A stretch of DNA of 64,000 nt from Panax quinquefolius. Taxonomy: Eukaryota > Streptophyta > Magnoliopsida > Apiales > Araliaceae. The notes beneath the pieces were generated by a model. The model had not been told where the DNA came from. It saw only the letters and a list, made by a program, of their open reading frames with translations, and made no database searches. Below are positions 47,168-60,086 of this stretch, in pieces. The stretch covers positions 3,774,526 through 3,838,525 of the forward strand of contig CM035161.1 in the NCBI GenBank assembly GCA_020205615.1, read 5' to 3'. Position numbers and translations under genes: made by a program. Position 1 is the stretch's first letter. Each line of letters starts with the position of its first letter.

Positions 47168-49298
47168 TGTAAGACCCAAAATTTATTATAAATAAAGATG
47201 AATTTTCTATAAATATTATTTTTGAATATTATGGAATAAATTTGATATAATGTTATAGTTGTGGGTAATATTTATAAATTTTGCAAAGTATGCAAGTTGT
47301 TATAAAATATTCGTTTGGTCCTGGGAATATTCTTTTTGTTTAGGGAATATTCGTATACAACTACTCAATCATTGGTGGACCCCACAATGTAATTATTGCT
47401 TGATTGAGAAAATGACAAAAAAATATTTTATAAAAATAACTATGAGGTGTTACCATTAAAACCGCTGAACTACCCGATGGTAAAGTACAAAGAATACGCT
47501 GGTTCGACAAGAAGACACTAAGATTGATTATCGATGCTTACGTGAGAAGTCACTTAGCTTATGCTTAATTATTGCTACAAAGAATTTCTCGTGATCATAT
47601 CTCTTATATTATGGATTCAATTATTGTCACAAGATCATCTCAGATAATATGTTATAGTATTAAATCAATAATTGAGACGACAAAGTTATAAATGATTAAT
47701 AATTGTTGAAAGATTAAATATGTGTTGATTAAAAATAAAATGATTTGTGGTAAGTTTGATTATTTTATGGGGGCTCATATGTCATCATCTAAGAGTCTCT
47801 TCACAATAGTAATTACCTTCATCAATAGTAATTACCCTTGTGAATAGTAGAATTACCTTCGTCAATAATAATTACCTTCGTCAATAAGAATTACCTTTGT
47901 GAATAGTAATTACCTTCTTCAATAGTAATTACCTTTACCAGACGTCAAACCAATCGTCGTTTCACATTACAAAAGCGCCGAACCACTTGTCGCTTTCACA
48001 TTACAAAGGCCGAACCACTTGTCGCTTCACATTACAAAAGCGCCAAACCACTTTTCTTTTCACATCATCATTCGTCAAGCCACTCGCCTTTTCACACACA
48101 GAAAGTGCTAAGCTAGAAATCTTCTATAAATAGAGGCTGAGTGCTTCATTATTTTTTACTTAATTCATTCAAGCTTAGAGAGAGAAAGTATAGAGAATAA
48201 GAGAGAAGAAGAAGAGTATTTTATTACTACACCGTCAGCAGTATTCAATCTCCTACCAAAAGTAAGGGGTGTTATTCTTTCTTATTCATGAAGAGAACTC
48301 ATTGTTATTCCATTGCTTATTATTCTTCATTGGAATAACTTTTATAATCTGTGGTTTACCCTATACTTGGTGACATTCTTCTATTATTCGCTTGGAACAT
48401 CCTCGCATCGTGTGTTTTACATCGGACCGGTTCCGCCTTTATTATTATTCTCGCTGGAACATCCTGCTCGTGTGTTTTACACCTTACTCGTTCCGCCTTT
48501 TTATTATTATTCTGCTGGAACATCCTCGCATCGTGTGTTTTTACACCGACCGGGTTTCCGCTTTTTATTATTATTCTTGGAACATCCTCGCCATCAAATG
48601 CGTTTTACGCCTGGACCGGGTTCCGTTATTTATTATTCTCGTTGAATAACTCGCTTGCAAGGCCTCTATCGCATGCACGGTGATTTCTTTTGTTATTCCA
48701 TTCTTTATTGTACCCAAATGGTTAAAACTTTGACTTCTATACTCCATGAAATTAGTGGAATATCCTTGATATTTGCGTTTCATCCAAAGATCTTTTCATG
48801 GAAATATTCTTCCGATCATTCTTAAATTTTACTCTACAAAACAAAGATCATGTTGATAATTTGGACGTTAATAATTCCCGGATAAAATAATTCTTGAACT
48901 TGTTTTATTGAATTCTTATATCATTGTCATCATCCTCATGTTTATATTATGTTGAAAGTCATCTCGTATTCTGTAAGTGGTGCATAGATGGACTTGGTAT
49001 GATTATGACCAGAGACTATTCGGTGTAATCACGACCGTAATGTTACAAATGATATGATAAAAATCCTCGAAGGGCCGTAGTGCATTGGTGGACGATTGTT
49101 GGCATGATCATGACCATTAATGAATACACAAATATTCTTGGCCCGTAGTGTATGAATAATTGTGGTCGTGATACTAAAGAATATCCTCGGCCGTAGATGC
49201 GTGTGTGATTCGATGATGTGGAATATTTATTAAAGTCCGAGTCTCAAATTATATACGAAGATGAAAAACCTTTTAAAACCTAAAAGATAGTAGACTTT
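47168..49298 (+). repeat. Element A 3' LTR, first part
   Basis: It begins TGTAAGACCC and parallels 39907-41892 of the 5' LTR with the same arrays (47810-47940, 47945-48070, 48310-48650) and TATA box at 48125. It is interrupted after GTAGACTTT by element B. It is about 145 bp longer than the corresponding 5' LTR part, from short indels. Confidence 0.88.
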
Positions 49299-52097
49299 TG
49301 TAAGACCCCGAAATTTTTAAATAAAAAGGAATTTCCTTTATTTATTATTTTGAAATAGTAAGGGTTGATTTGATTAATGTGGATAGTTAAGGGTTAAATA
49401 CGCAAATATTTCAAAATAAGCAAGTGGTTATAAAATATTCATTATCGCTTGGGAATATTCGTTTGGTCGTGGAATATTCGTGATCGCTTGGGAATATTCG
49501 TATTTACGGCAGCCGACCATGTGGGGCCCCATAACTAAAGCGATTGGATGAAGAAAACGACAAATATAAGTTGTTTTAAATAACTACAGAAGTTGTTACC
49601 AAGTAATATCGTTGAATACCCTATGGTTAAAACACACTAATAATGCGCATGTTGAACAAGAAGACACCAGATATTGCACCAATTATTGATTCTTACGTAA
49701 GAAGGCACTACTCAATAATGGTTACGTAATTACTATTCAAAGATTTTATCGAGTTAATAATTGTCATATTGATATTTTATATTGTCATTGTTTCAATAAT
49801 CACATTACACAAGATTTTTCATTATCGGCAATAATTCATATTATCCTAATAATATTATTAGATAAAATTATTGGAAATGTCTAGAAAGTTCTATCTAAGG
49901 AGAGGTTTGGTCACCTAATCATGCCACCAAAGAAGAAGAAATTCTTATCGAAAGCCCCTCTTCCTGAACCGCCTCGGTCATTAATATCAGGATTCTCAGA
50001 ATATTATTTGTGAATAATTAATTATTGATTTATATGATGAGGAAAATATTGATTTTATGTGGATATAGATGGAGAAAATTTTTAAAATGACAATTGTTGA
50101 AAATTAATATTTTATCTTTTTCTCGATAAAATAATTCATTTAAATATATTATTTTAATAATATATTAATTATGATATTTTTTTACAACGAATAATGGGAT
50201 ATATGAGTATACGAGGAGGAAGAGTATTTTTGTTGCAATAAATGTTTAAAACATGTTAAACATGCTCTGTGGACCCCATTTATCGACCGAAATTTGATTA
50301 TAAATTGTAAAATCGCCTCGCTTGTGGATTTCTTGGCCAATTTCTATTTGGAATTTGGAAAACTTTCTTCTGCAAAGTTGTAGAGAATTGAAATTCCTAT
50401 AAAAACTCAAGAGATTCGAATTTTCTGATGAAAGGGCTATTTATTATGAATTATTGAAGTTCAAGTTCAAATAATTGATTTTTGGGAGTTTAAAATATTT
50501 TTGTAAGAAAAACGTTTTTGTTGTAATTGAGTGGCTCACATGTGTTATAAATGATCTGAAATCAGATTTCTAAGGTGGGCTTGAATATTTTTAAGAAATA
50601 TTATTATTTTATTAAATTTTCGCTTTTTGAGTGTTCTAAAGATTTTCCTATAAATAGGTGCTTTAGTTAGAATTGAAAATCACACCGTAAACTCAAGTTT
50701 TCTCTCTATATTATCGAGCGTATTCTTGTGAGTATTTTGAGTATACTTTGAGTATTGCTAGACGGCAAGTTCCTTCAAAGACTATACCCTTAGATTCTAG
50801 CTATAAGTACTCGATCTTCTTTCGAGGTAAGGGATATTATTTTTTTTGTAAATGATATTATTTCTTCAATATCATTATACCAAATGTTGATCCAAGTTTT
50901 TATCAAATTTGGAACTTTTTCATGCTCTGGGGTTACTATTCATGGGTTACTATTCATGAGTTACTATTCACGAAGTTACTATTCATGAGTTACTATTCAC
51001 GAAGTTACTATTCACGAGTACTATTCATGAAGCGTGAAGATGTTTTTGTGGAATTTCTATCTTTTGGTGTCTGAGTTACTATTCACGATATCGGCACTAT
51101 TCACGATACTAAGACTATTCACGATACTATTTATTCAATTTAAAATAAAATTTCTTCTTTTCGTCTAAAATATCTATTCGGATACTAACTCGATCAGATC
51201 CATGTTTTGATCATTCTCAATTTTACACCACTATGATTATTTTTGAGGTATTTTTGGACGTGATAAAACCAAGTACGAATCCTTAATCCTTAATCCTTGT
51301 CATTTTGTTTCACCGATTCGCTTTTTAAAAAAAAATATTTTTCATCATCCTCGCCTTAAATGATGATATTATGGAATATCTTCGGCCCAGAAGTGCAAAG
51401 ATGAATGATTTCTTAAGAATATCTTCGGCCTCAGAAGTGCAAAGATGAATGATTTCAAGAATATCTTCGGCCGTAGAGTGCAAAGATGAACAAAGTTTAA
51501 ATGAATACGACTAATCGATGAATATCTTTGGCCAGTAGTGCAAAGATGAATATTTGATTCCGTATGTATATCGATTGATGTTACAGGATAAAAGATAGAT
51601 TTATGAACTTTTAAATTCATACATGTAAGATAGTAGTTTGCATTCTCTACTTAACTCTTCTAATGAATTATTATTTCACCATGTAATATTGATTTAAAAT
51701 TTGTTGTCTATCAGATTCTATTATATTTTTTCCTGTCAAGACTAACGATAATTTGTCAGATATTATCTTAGTCATAATATTCTTTATCGAGCTAGTTGAG
51801 CTCACCCTTTTCTTTTTTGTTCCATTTTTCTCGTGAGGCTAGAATATAAATAGCACGCAGCCTGGGTATGGAATGAAGGTTTTAGAAAGGATTGTTTAGT
51901 AGTCCTCACCATTTTTGTAAAATAATGTATCAATAAATGTGATGAGGATTTATTTGAGTATAGATATTGTCTGTAAGATAATATTTGTATTCAAACTCAC
52001 GCTTTTACTTGTTGTAATAATAAAGTTGTAGTTGTTTCGTATCTATGTATTTGACAACTCGTAATGTGTGATGTATACCTATTTTGGGGGCGCCACA
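49299..52097 (+). repeat. Element B 5' LTR
   Basis: It carries a GTTACTATTCATGA / GTTACTATTCACGA array (about 50930-51130, 14-16 bp unit). It also carries an approximately 45-55 bp array with AGTGCAAAGATGAAT (51370-51560). The TATA box TATAAATAGG is at 50649-50658. The same arrays are in the 3' LTR and in C and D. Confidence 0.9.
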
Positions 52098-52277
52098 ATT
52101 GGTATCGTAGCTTAGGATATGATCTCCGCGAGATCGGGAATAGAACTAGAGGGGAGAGACGAAAATCCTTCGCTAAAGGTGTCCTACCTAAGCTTATTTG
52201 TTAGTTGGTCAAGATATAGGATATTATGTGATATATTGATTTCTTAATTAACCCTTGTTTTATGACAAGATTTGAGA

Positions 52278-53470
52278 ATGTCGATCGAGAATATTAACAA
52301 TGGAAATGAGACCGTGGAGATGCCTCAGACTCACCAACGAGGAGAACGTGCAATAGTCGGGCAATGTTCCTCCCGTGAACAACACCATCGAAAGCGATGA
52401 TGAACGAGGGATGTTTAGAAGTTTTTTGCGCTTCATGCAAAATCGACGATTTAGGAGACTCGTGTTCAAAATACAGAGGAAATGATAGCAATTCACGGGT
52501 TGTCACAAATGCAAGCTCAAAGAGTCGGGACCACTGAATTTAAGGGAAAGCCGATCCGATCACGGGCGGAAACACGGGTCAAAACAAATTACCAAGATAT
52601 TCGATGTCTTGGGATGCACGGAGGAACAGAAGGTTCCATTCGCCACCTTTATGTTCCGTGGCGAGCGCGATCATCGGTGGGAGTCTCGTGGAAGCGCACT
52701 CCATCCAAATTCAAGACTCAAAGATGTCTTGGGAGACGTTTGAAGCTATTTAATGACAAATACTTTCCCGAAAGTGTTCATTATACGAAGGAAGTGGAGT
52801 TCATCGATTGAACAAAAACAATGACGAAGGTCTCAAAGACGAGGCAAAGTTTGCAGAGTTATCCAGTTTGCACCTCATTTGGTGGAGAATGAGGAACGAT
52901 GACGCGGATGTTTCTTAGAGGTTTGAAACCCAAGATACGCCAAAAGATCTCATTTCTCATAAATTTTCTCTTTATTCGATATGTTGTAAATGTGGCTCAA
53001 TTATTAGAGCGAGATAACGAGTACGGCCAACCGAGGACCACAACCAGATCGTATCGTAGATAAGCAACAATGTAATAATGATAACTCATGAGAAAGAAAC
53101 AGATTTTACAGAAAATGGTAACCACTCCGTGGTAATCATGGCCATGAAAATAGAAGAAGCGAGTCGAGGAGATTTTAAAAAGAGGAGATTTAACAACGAC
53201 TATGTAAAGATGACAAAGCTACAAAGAAAGAATCGGTTCTAAGGGAGGAGAACGACCACCATTATATGCTACAAATGCGAAAAGAGGGACATATCACCAA
53301 ACCGCCCACAACAGCTTCAAGGTATGCTATAATTGTGGAAAGGAAGGACATATCGCTTTAGATCAGACAAGAGCGAAACCTAGTTCAATGGGGACGGTGA
53401 CTCAAAAGATCGTCTCCCGTAAAAGTCAAAGTCAACGATTCCGGAAGAAAGCGCTTTGTTGTGATCGGTC
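52278..53470 (+). pseudogene. Element B gag
   Basis: It starts at ATG 52278 (MSIENIN). Fragments of the same capsid as A follow in changing frames (YQDIRCLG is the shifted frame of the QDI-FDVLGC block near 52590; EVEFID near 52790). A knuckle CYNCGKEGHIA starts at 53325, with the last cysteine lost. Not translatable as one frame. Confidence 0.75.
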
Positions 53471-53499
53471 ATAATGCGAGGAACCCAAACGAGGTGATC

Positions 53500-56400
53500 A
53501 CGGTAAGCTATTTATAAATTCTCGCGAAGTTTATACCTTACTTGATACCGGTGTACCCATTCATTTATCTCTCCGCATGTGCTCAACGCTTAAACTTGAT
53601 TCCGAGAAATTAGACTTTGACCTATCTCGTGGAAACTCCGTTAGAGAAACTTTCATCACATCCAATCGCTTATAAATCTTGTTTGATTCAAGTTGGCACC
53701 ATTACCTTACCCGCTGACCTTATCTCTTTAAAGATACTTGCTTTTGATGTGATTTTAGGGATTGATCGGTTAACTACTCATCATGCCAAAATTGATTGTT
53801 TTCGTAAGGTCATTAGTTTTCATATTCCTAACCAACCCGTTGTACAAATTCAAGCAACTAAACCATTAAAATCAATCACCGTTATATCTAATCATAAAGC
53901 TATTCGCTTATTAAAAAACGGATGTCAAGCTTTCTTAGCCCATGTTATGGATTTGAATAAAGACACGCCAAATTTGAATAATATTCCCGTTGTTATCGAC
54001 TTTCCCGACGATTTCAAGAACTTCCCTTGCCTACCCCCGTAACGTGAAGTTGAATTCTTTATTGATCTTGAACCCGCATAAAAGCCCATTTCTAAAACCC
54101 CATATCGAATGGCTCCTATTGAACTTCAGAGTTAAAGGTCCAACTACAGAATTGTTGGACATCTGCTTTCATTCGGCCCCAAGACATCTCCTCGGGGTGC
54201 TCCTGCTTTTATTCAGAAGAAGAAAGACGGAGTATGCGACTTTGTATTGACTATCTGAATTGAACCATGTCACCATCAAGAATAGGTATCCTCACCTCAT
54301 ATTGATGACTTGTTTGACCAACCGTAAGGGGCACAATTCTTTTCAAAAAATCGATCTTCGCTCGATATCATCACCAAGATTAGAATCGAGGATATTCCAA
54401 AGACCGCCTTCGTAACCTCTGGTATGGGCATTATGAATTCTTAGTCATGTCTTTCTGACTAACTAATGCTCCTCGCGCTTTCATGGATATGATGAACCGA
54501 GTATTCAAGGAATATTTGGATCAATTCGTTGTCAGTTTTATTGATGACATCCTCATATATTCCAAAAGCCGTGAAGATCATGAGCACCATTTGAAGTCGG
54601 TACTCTAAAGGCTTCGTGAAAAACAACTATATGCCAAATTGAAGAAATGCGAGTTCGGCTTGAGGAAGTAGCATTCCTTGGGCACGTGGTGTCGAAACAT
54701 GGAGTATCCGCTGATCCCACCAAGATCAAGCAATACAAAGTTGGGAGCAACCAAGCCAGCGATCAAGTACGAGCTTTTTGGGCTTAATGGTTATTATCGG
54801 AGATTCGTGGAAGGGTTTTCTCGAATCGCTACTCCATTAACTCAAATTAACTCCTAAGGATACAAAATTGCTTTGGAGCGAAGAAATGCGAGAAAAGTTT
54901 CCAAGAGCTTAAGAGGAGACTTATTTCTAAGACTGCTCTAACAATACCATCCGGTTCTTGATGGATTTGTTATCTACAAAGCCGATGCTTCGTGCAAAGG
55001 GTTAGGATGTGTTCTCATGCAACGTGGGAAAGTCATAGCCTATGCCTCATGACAACTTAAAGAGTATGAGAGGAATTATCCTACTCATGATCTAGAGTCA
55101 TGCAGCAATGCTTTTCGCTACTTAAAAATATGGAGGCACTATCTATATGGGGAGAAAGTGGAGATATATTCGCACCATAAAAGCCTTAAATATTTCTTCA
55201 CTCAAAAGAACTCAACATGCGGCAAGCAATGACGCTGGCTCGAGCTATCGAAAGACTACGACCACACTATTCAATACCATCCCGGTAAAGTTTAACGTGG
55301 TAGCCGACGATTTATCGAGTAGAAGATCATATGCGGAACGAAAAGCGATGATGTCAAGTATACGACAGAGCCAACTTTAATAGAAAAAGTTAAGGTTGCT
55401 CAAGCCACCGAATCTTGAAATGATGCGTATGAAGAAGAAAGTACAAGAAGGAGCTATTCCTAAGCGAGAATCGATGAAGAAGGAATACTTGAGTCCACTC
55501 TAGACTTTCAGGTTCCTAACGACTGATTTGAAGTACAAGATTATGATGGAGGCACAATAATACGCCATTTTCAATCCATCCTCGAAGTACTAAAATGTAT
55601 CGTGATCTTCTCGACATACATTTTGGTGGAACAATATGAAGAGAGAGATTGCAAAGTTTATCTCGATGTGTTTAACTCATTAACGCGTAAAGGCGAGCAT
55701 CTTGTACCTAAGGGTCCGCTGCAGAACCACTTGAGATTCCGAATGGAAGTGGAACACATTACTATGGATTTCACACGGGTCTTCCTACGGCTTCTCAAGG
55801 CATCAATGCTATTTGGGTTATTGTGGATAGATTAACCAAGTCCGCTTTCATTTCTTTGATACGGAGACTTATTCCTCGAACGCCTTGCTAGTATGTACGT
55901 GAATGAGATTGTGAGGTCAGCATGGCATGCCCAGATCCATAGTTTCGGATCGTGACCCAAGATTCACTTCAAGATTTTGGGTTAGCTTGCAAAAAGCTAT
56001 AGGCACGGATTTACGATTTAGTTCTAAGCATACCATCCCCAAACGGACGGACAATCGAGAGGACTATTCAAACTCTCAAGATCTATTAAGACTCGTGTCC
56101 TAGACTTCAAGGGTAGTTGGGATAAGTATTTACCATCGGTGGAATTCTCCTACAATAACAGCTTATCGTGCAAGTATAGGTGTGACTCCATTTGAAGCAT
56201 TATATGAACGAAAATGTCGCTTCTCCAATATGTTGGGATGAGGTGGGTGAAGCAACATTGTTGGGACCCGAGTTAAGACGTATGACTACCGAAAAGATCC
56301 AAATGATTCGACAACGATACAAACCAACAAGATCGACAAAAGAGTTATGCGGATCTTCATCGAAAGGACGTGGAATTTAATGTAGGGATCATGTATTGTC

Positions 56401-56830
56401 ATGAAGTCGCTCCATGGAAGGGAGTTACAAGATTTGGGAAGAGAGGAAAGCTCAATCCACGATTTATCGGTCCATTTCAAATTCTCGACCGAGTAGAAAT
56501 GTAGCCTATAGAATTAAGCACCTCCGAGTATGTCTCGTGTTCATAATGTGTTTCATATATCCGTATTTCAGAATATGTGAAAGACCCGAACCACGTTATC
56601 GAAGTTAGAACCGATTTAGATAAATCAAGACTTAACGATGAGGAGGTACCGCCAAGATCTTGGATAGGAAGGAGCATGTCCTACGCTGAAAGGTCATACC
56701 ACAAGTTAAAGTTTTGTGGAGGAATCATGCTATAGAGGAAATGACCGGGAATTGAAACGAAATGAAAGCGAGGTATCCTCACCTTTTCAAACACTGTGTA
56801 TCGTACGCCAATTTCGAGGACGAAATTTCA
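53500..56830 (+). pseudogene. Element B pol: protease, RT, RNase H, integrase, chromodomain
   Basis: The post-protease region is open at 53617-54042 (FDVILGIDRLTTHHAKIDCF). The reverse transcriptase from about 54100 keeps FIDD at about 54540-54550 and YSKSREDHE after it. RNase H lies at about 54950-55330, with YGEKVEI-like and VADD(F/L)SSR ends. Integrase is at about 55500-56400 (YYGFHTGLPTASQGINAIWV near 55760). The chromodomain is split over frames at about 56640-56790 (KVLWRNHAIEEMT). It is better preserved over the reverse transcriptase than C. Confidence 0.8.
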
Positions 56831-56843
56831 TAAGGAGGGAGGT

Positions 56844-59640
56844 TGTAAGACCTCAAATTTTTAAATAAAAAGGAATTTCCTTTATTTATTATTTTGAAAT
56901 AAGTAAGGGTTGATTTGATTAATGTGGATAGTTAAGGGTTAAATACGCAAATATTTCAAAATAAGCAAGTGGTTATAAAATATTCATTATCGTCGGGAAT
57001 ATTCGTCTGGTCGTGGAATATTCGTGACGCTCAGAATATTCGTATTTACGCAAATGCATGTGGGGCCCCATAACTGAAAGCGATTGATGAAGAAAACGAC
57101 AAATATAAGTTGTTTTTAAATAACAAAGAAGTTGTTACCAAGTATCATCGTTGAATACCCTATGGTTAAAACACACTAATACGCTTGTTGTTGAACAAGA
57201 AGACACCAGATTGCACCAATTATTGATTCTTACGTAAGAAGGCACTACTCAATAATGGTTACGAATTATCGCTCAAAGATTTTATCGATTGAGTTAATAA
57301 TTGTCATTTGATATTTTATATTGTCATTGTTTCAATAATTGTCATTACACAATATTTTTCATTATCGAAGCAATAATTCATATTATCTCAATAATATTAT
57401 TAGATAACATTATTGGCAATGTCTAGAAAGTTCGCCTAAGGAGAGGTTTGGTCACCTAATCATGCTACCAAGAAGAAGAAATTCTTATCGAAAGCCCCTC
57501 TTCCTTGAACCGCCTCGTCATTAATATTGTGATTCTCGTAATATTATTTGTGAATAATTAATTATTGATTTATATGATGAGGAAAATATTGATTTTATGT
57601 GGATATAGATGGAGAAAATTTTAAAATGACAATTGTTGAAAATTAATATTTTATCTTTTTCTCGATAAAATAATTCATTTAAATATATTATTTTAATAAT
57701 ATATTAATGGTGATATTTTTACAACGAATGTGGGATATATGAGTATACGAGGAGGAAGAGTATTTTGTTGCAATAAATGTTTAAAACATGTTAAACATGC
57801 TCAAGTGGACCCTATTTATCGATCGAAATTTGATTATAAATCAGAAATCGCCTGCTTGTGGATTTCGGTCAATTTTTATTTGGAATTTGGAAAACTTTCT
57901 TCTCGCAAAGTTGTAGAGAATTGAAATTCCTATAAAACTCGCGAGATTCAAATTTTCTGATGAAAGGGCTATTTATTATGAATTATTAAAGTTCAAGTTC
58001 AAATAATCGATTTTTGGGAGTTTAAAATATTTTTTAAAGAAAAACGTTTTTTGTTGTAATTGAGTGGCTCACATGTGTTATAAATGATCTGAAATCAGAT
58101 TTCTAAGGTGGGCTTGAATATTTTTAAGAAATATTATTATTTTATTAAATTTTCTGTTTGTGTTCTAAGCATTTTCCTATAAATAGGTGCTTAGGTTAGA
58201 ATTGAAAATCACACCGTAAATCAAGTTTTCTCTCTATATTATCGAAATGTATTCTTGTGAGTATTTTGAGTATACTTTGAGTATTGCTAGATTAAGCAAG
58301 TTCCTTCAAAGACTATATATCCTTAGATTCTAGCTAAAGACTTGATCTTTCGAGGTAAGGGGATATTATTTTTTTCAGAATGATATTATTTCTTCAATAT
58401 CATTATGTCAAATGTTGATCTCAAGTTTTTATCAAATTTGGAACTTTTTCATGCTCGGGGTTACTATTCATGGGTTACTATTCATGAGTTACTATTCACA
58501 AGTTACTATTCATGAGTTACTATTCACGAAGTTACTATTCACGAAGTACTATTCATGAAGCGTGAAGATGTTTTTGTGGAATTTCTATCTTTTGGTGCTC
58601 TGAGTTACTATTCACGATATTTCAAGACTATTCACGATACTTACACTATTCACGATACGGTCTTATTCAATCAAAAAAAAATTTCTTCTTTTCGTCTAAA
58701 ATATCTATTCGGATACTAACTCCGATCAGATCCATGTTTTGATCATTCTCAATTTTATACCACTATGATTATTTTGAGGTATTTTTGGACGTGGATAAAA
58801 CCAAGTACTTAATCCTTAATCCTTAATCCTTGTCATTTTGTTTCAATCGATTCGCTTTTTTAAAAAAAAAAAATATTTTCATCATCCTCGGTCTTAAATG
58901 ATGATATTATGGAATATCTTTGGCCTGTAGTAAAAAGATGAATGATTTCTTAAGAATATCTTTGGCCCAGAGTGCAAAGATGAATGATTTCTCAAGAATA
59001 TCTTTGGCCCGTAGTGCAAAGATGAACAGTGTTTAAATGAATACTGACTTAATCGATGAATATCTTCGGCCCAGAGTAAAAAAGATGAATATTTGATTCC
59101 GTATGTATATCGATTGATGTTACAGGATAAAAGATAGACGATGAACTTTTAAATTCATACATGTAAGATAGTAGTTTGCATTCTCTACTTAACTCTTCTA
59201 ATGAATTATTATTTCCGCTGAATATTGATTTAAAATTTGTTGCCTATCAGATTCTATTATATTTTTCCCTCGTCAAAGACTAACGATAATTTGTTGTATA
59301 TTATCTTAGTCATAATATTCTTTACTCGAAGCTAGTTGAGCTCACCCTTTTCCTTTTTGTTCCATTTTTCTCGTGAGGCGGAGAATATAAAGCAGTATTT
59401 AGCTCTGGGGTATGGAATGAAGGTTTTAGAAAGGATTGTTTAGTAGTCCTCACCATTTTGTAAAATAATGTATCAATAAATGTGATGAGGATTTATTTGA
59501 GTATAGATATTGTCTAAGATAATATTTGTATTCAAACTCACAGCTTTCTCATTGTAATAATAAAGTTGTAGTTGTTTCGCATTCATCATGTTGACAACAA
59601 CTCGTAATAGGTGATGTATACCTATTTTGGGGGCGCCACA
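56844..59640 (+). repeat. Element B 3' LTR
   Basis: It parallels the 5' LTR throughout. TATA is at 58178-58187. GTTACTATTCA-type repeats lie at 58458-58650 and the AAAGATGAATGATTTCT array at 58910-59080. Nearly equal length to the 5' LTR supports recent insertion. Confidence 0.9.
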
Positions 59641-59645
59641 ACTTT

Positions 59646-60086
59646 ATTTTCTACTTGACTCTTTTAATGGATCAGATATTCCGGCCGCAGCTTAAACCTG
59701 TTGTCTATTGTATTTTATCGGGTTTAACATTGTTGAAGACTATTGATAATTTATTCTCAGATTATCTTAGTCATAATATTTCTTCTTGGGCTAGTTGAGC
59801 TCACCCTTTCTTTCACCGTTCTCTTCTTCGTGAAATGAGAATATAGTTTGGACGACGAGTCGGGAAACGAAGTGATGGTCCCAAGATAGCATTAGTAGTC
59901 CTCACTATTCTCGTGAAATAGTGTGATAATAATTGTAATGAAGACTCTTTTGAGTTTGTATAATATCTAGTGAGACGATATTTGTATTTAAACTCACGCT
60001 TTATGTATTAAGTTGTATTTAAATTACACTACGTATGTTGGTGGCGACCAAGATGGGTGATGTATACCTAATTTGGGGGCGTCACA
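59646..60086 (+). repeat. Element A 3' LTR, terminal part
   Basis: It resumes the A LTR after element B and one target copy, matches 41893-42326, and ends GGGGGCGTCACA before the AAAAT duplication of A. Confidence 0.88.

Larger units (their letters stand above)
49299..59640 (+). mobile_element. Ty3/gypsy chromovirus-like retrotransposon B, nested in the 3' LTR of A
   Basis: LTRs of 2799 bp (49299-52097) and 2797 bp (56844-59640) have TGTAAGACC starts and GGGGGCGCCACA ends. The 5 bp duplication ACTTT is perfect on both sides (49294-49298 and 59641-59645). A primer binding site TGGTATCGTAGC lies at 52100-52111. A polypurine tract (AAGGAGGGAGG) ends next to the 3' LTR. The interior, about 4.75 kb, keeps the full domain order. 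It is the youngest insertion by nesting. Confidence 0.92.
39907..60086 (+). mobile_element. Ty3/gypsy chromovirus-like retrotransposon A, 3' LTR split by element B
   Basis: The 5' LTR is 39907-42326. The 3' LTR is 47168-49298 plus 59646-60086. AAAAT flanks the element on both sides (39902-39906 and 60087-60091). The primer binding site TGGTATCAAAGC (42329-42340) differs by one base from the initiator-Met complement. A purine-rich AAGAAGGGAGGT tract precedes the 3' LTR. The interior encodes gag with a CCHC knuckle, protease, reverse transcriptase, RNase H, integrase and a chromodomain. Lineage (Tekay/Del-like) is inferred from the long LTRs and chromodomain. Confidence 0.88.
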
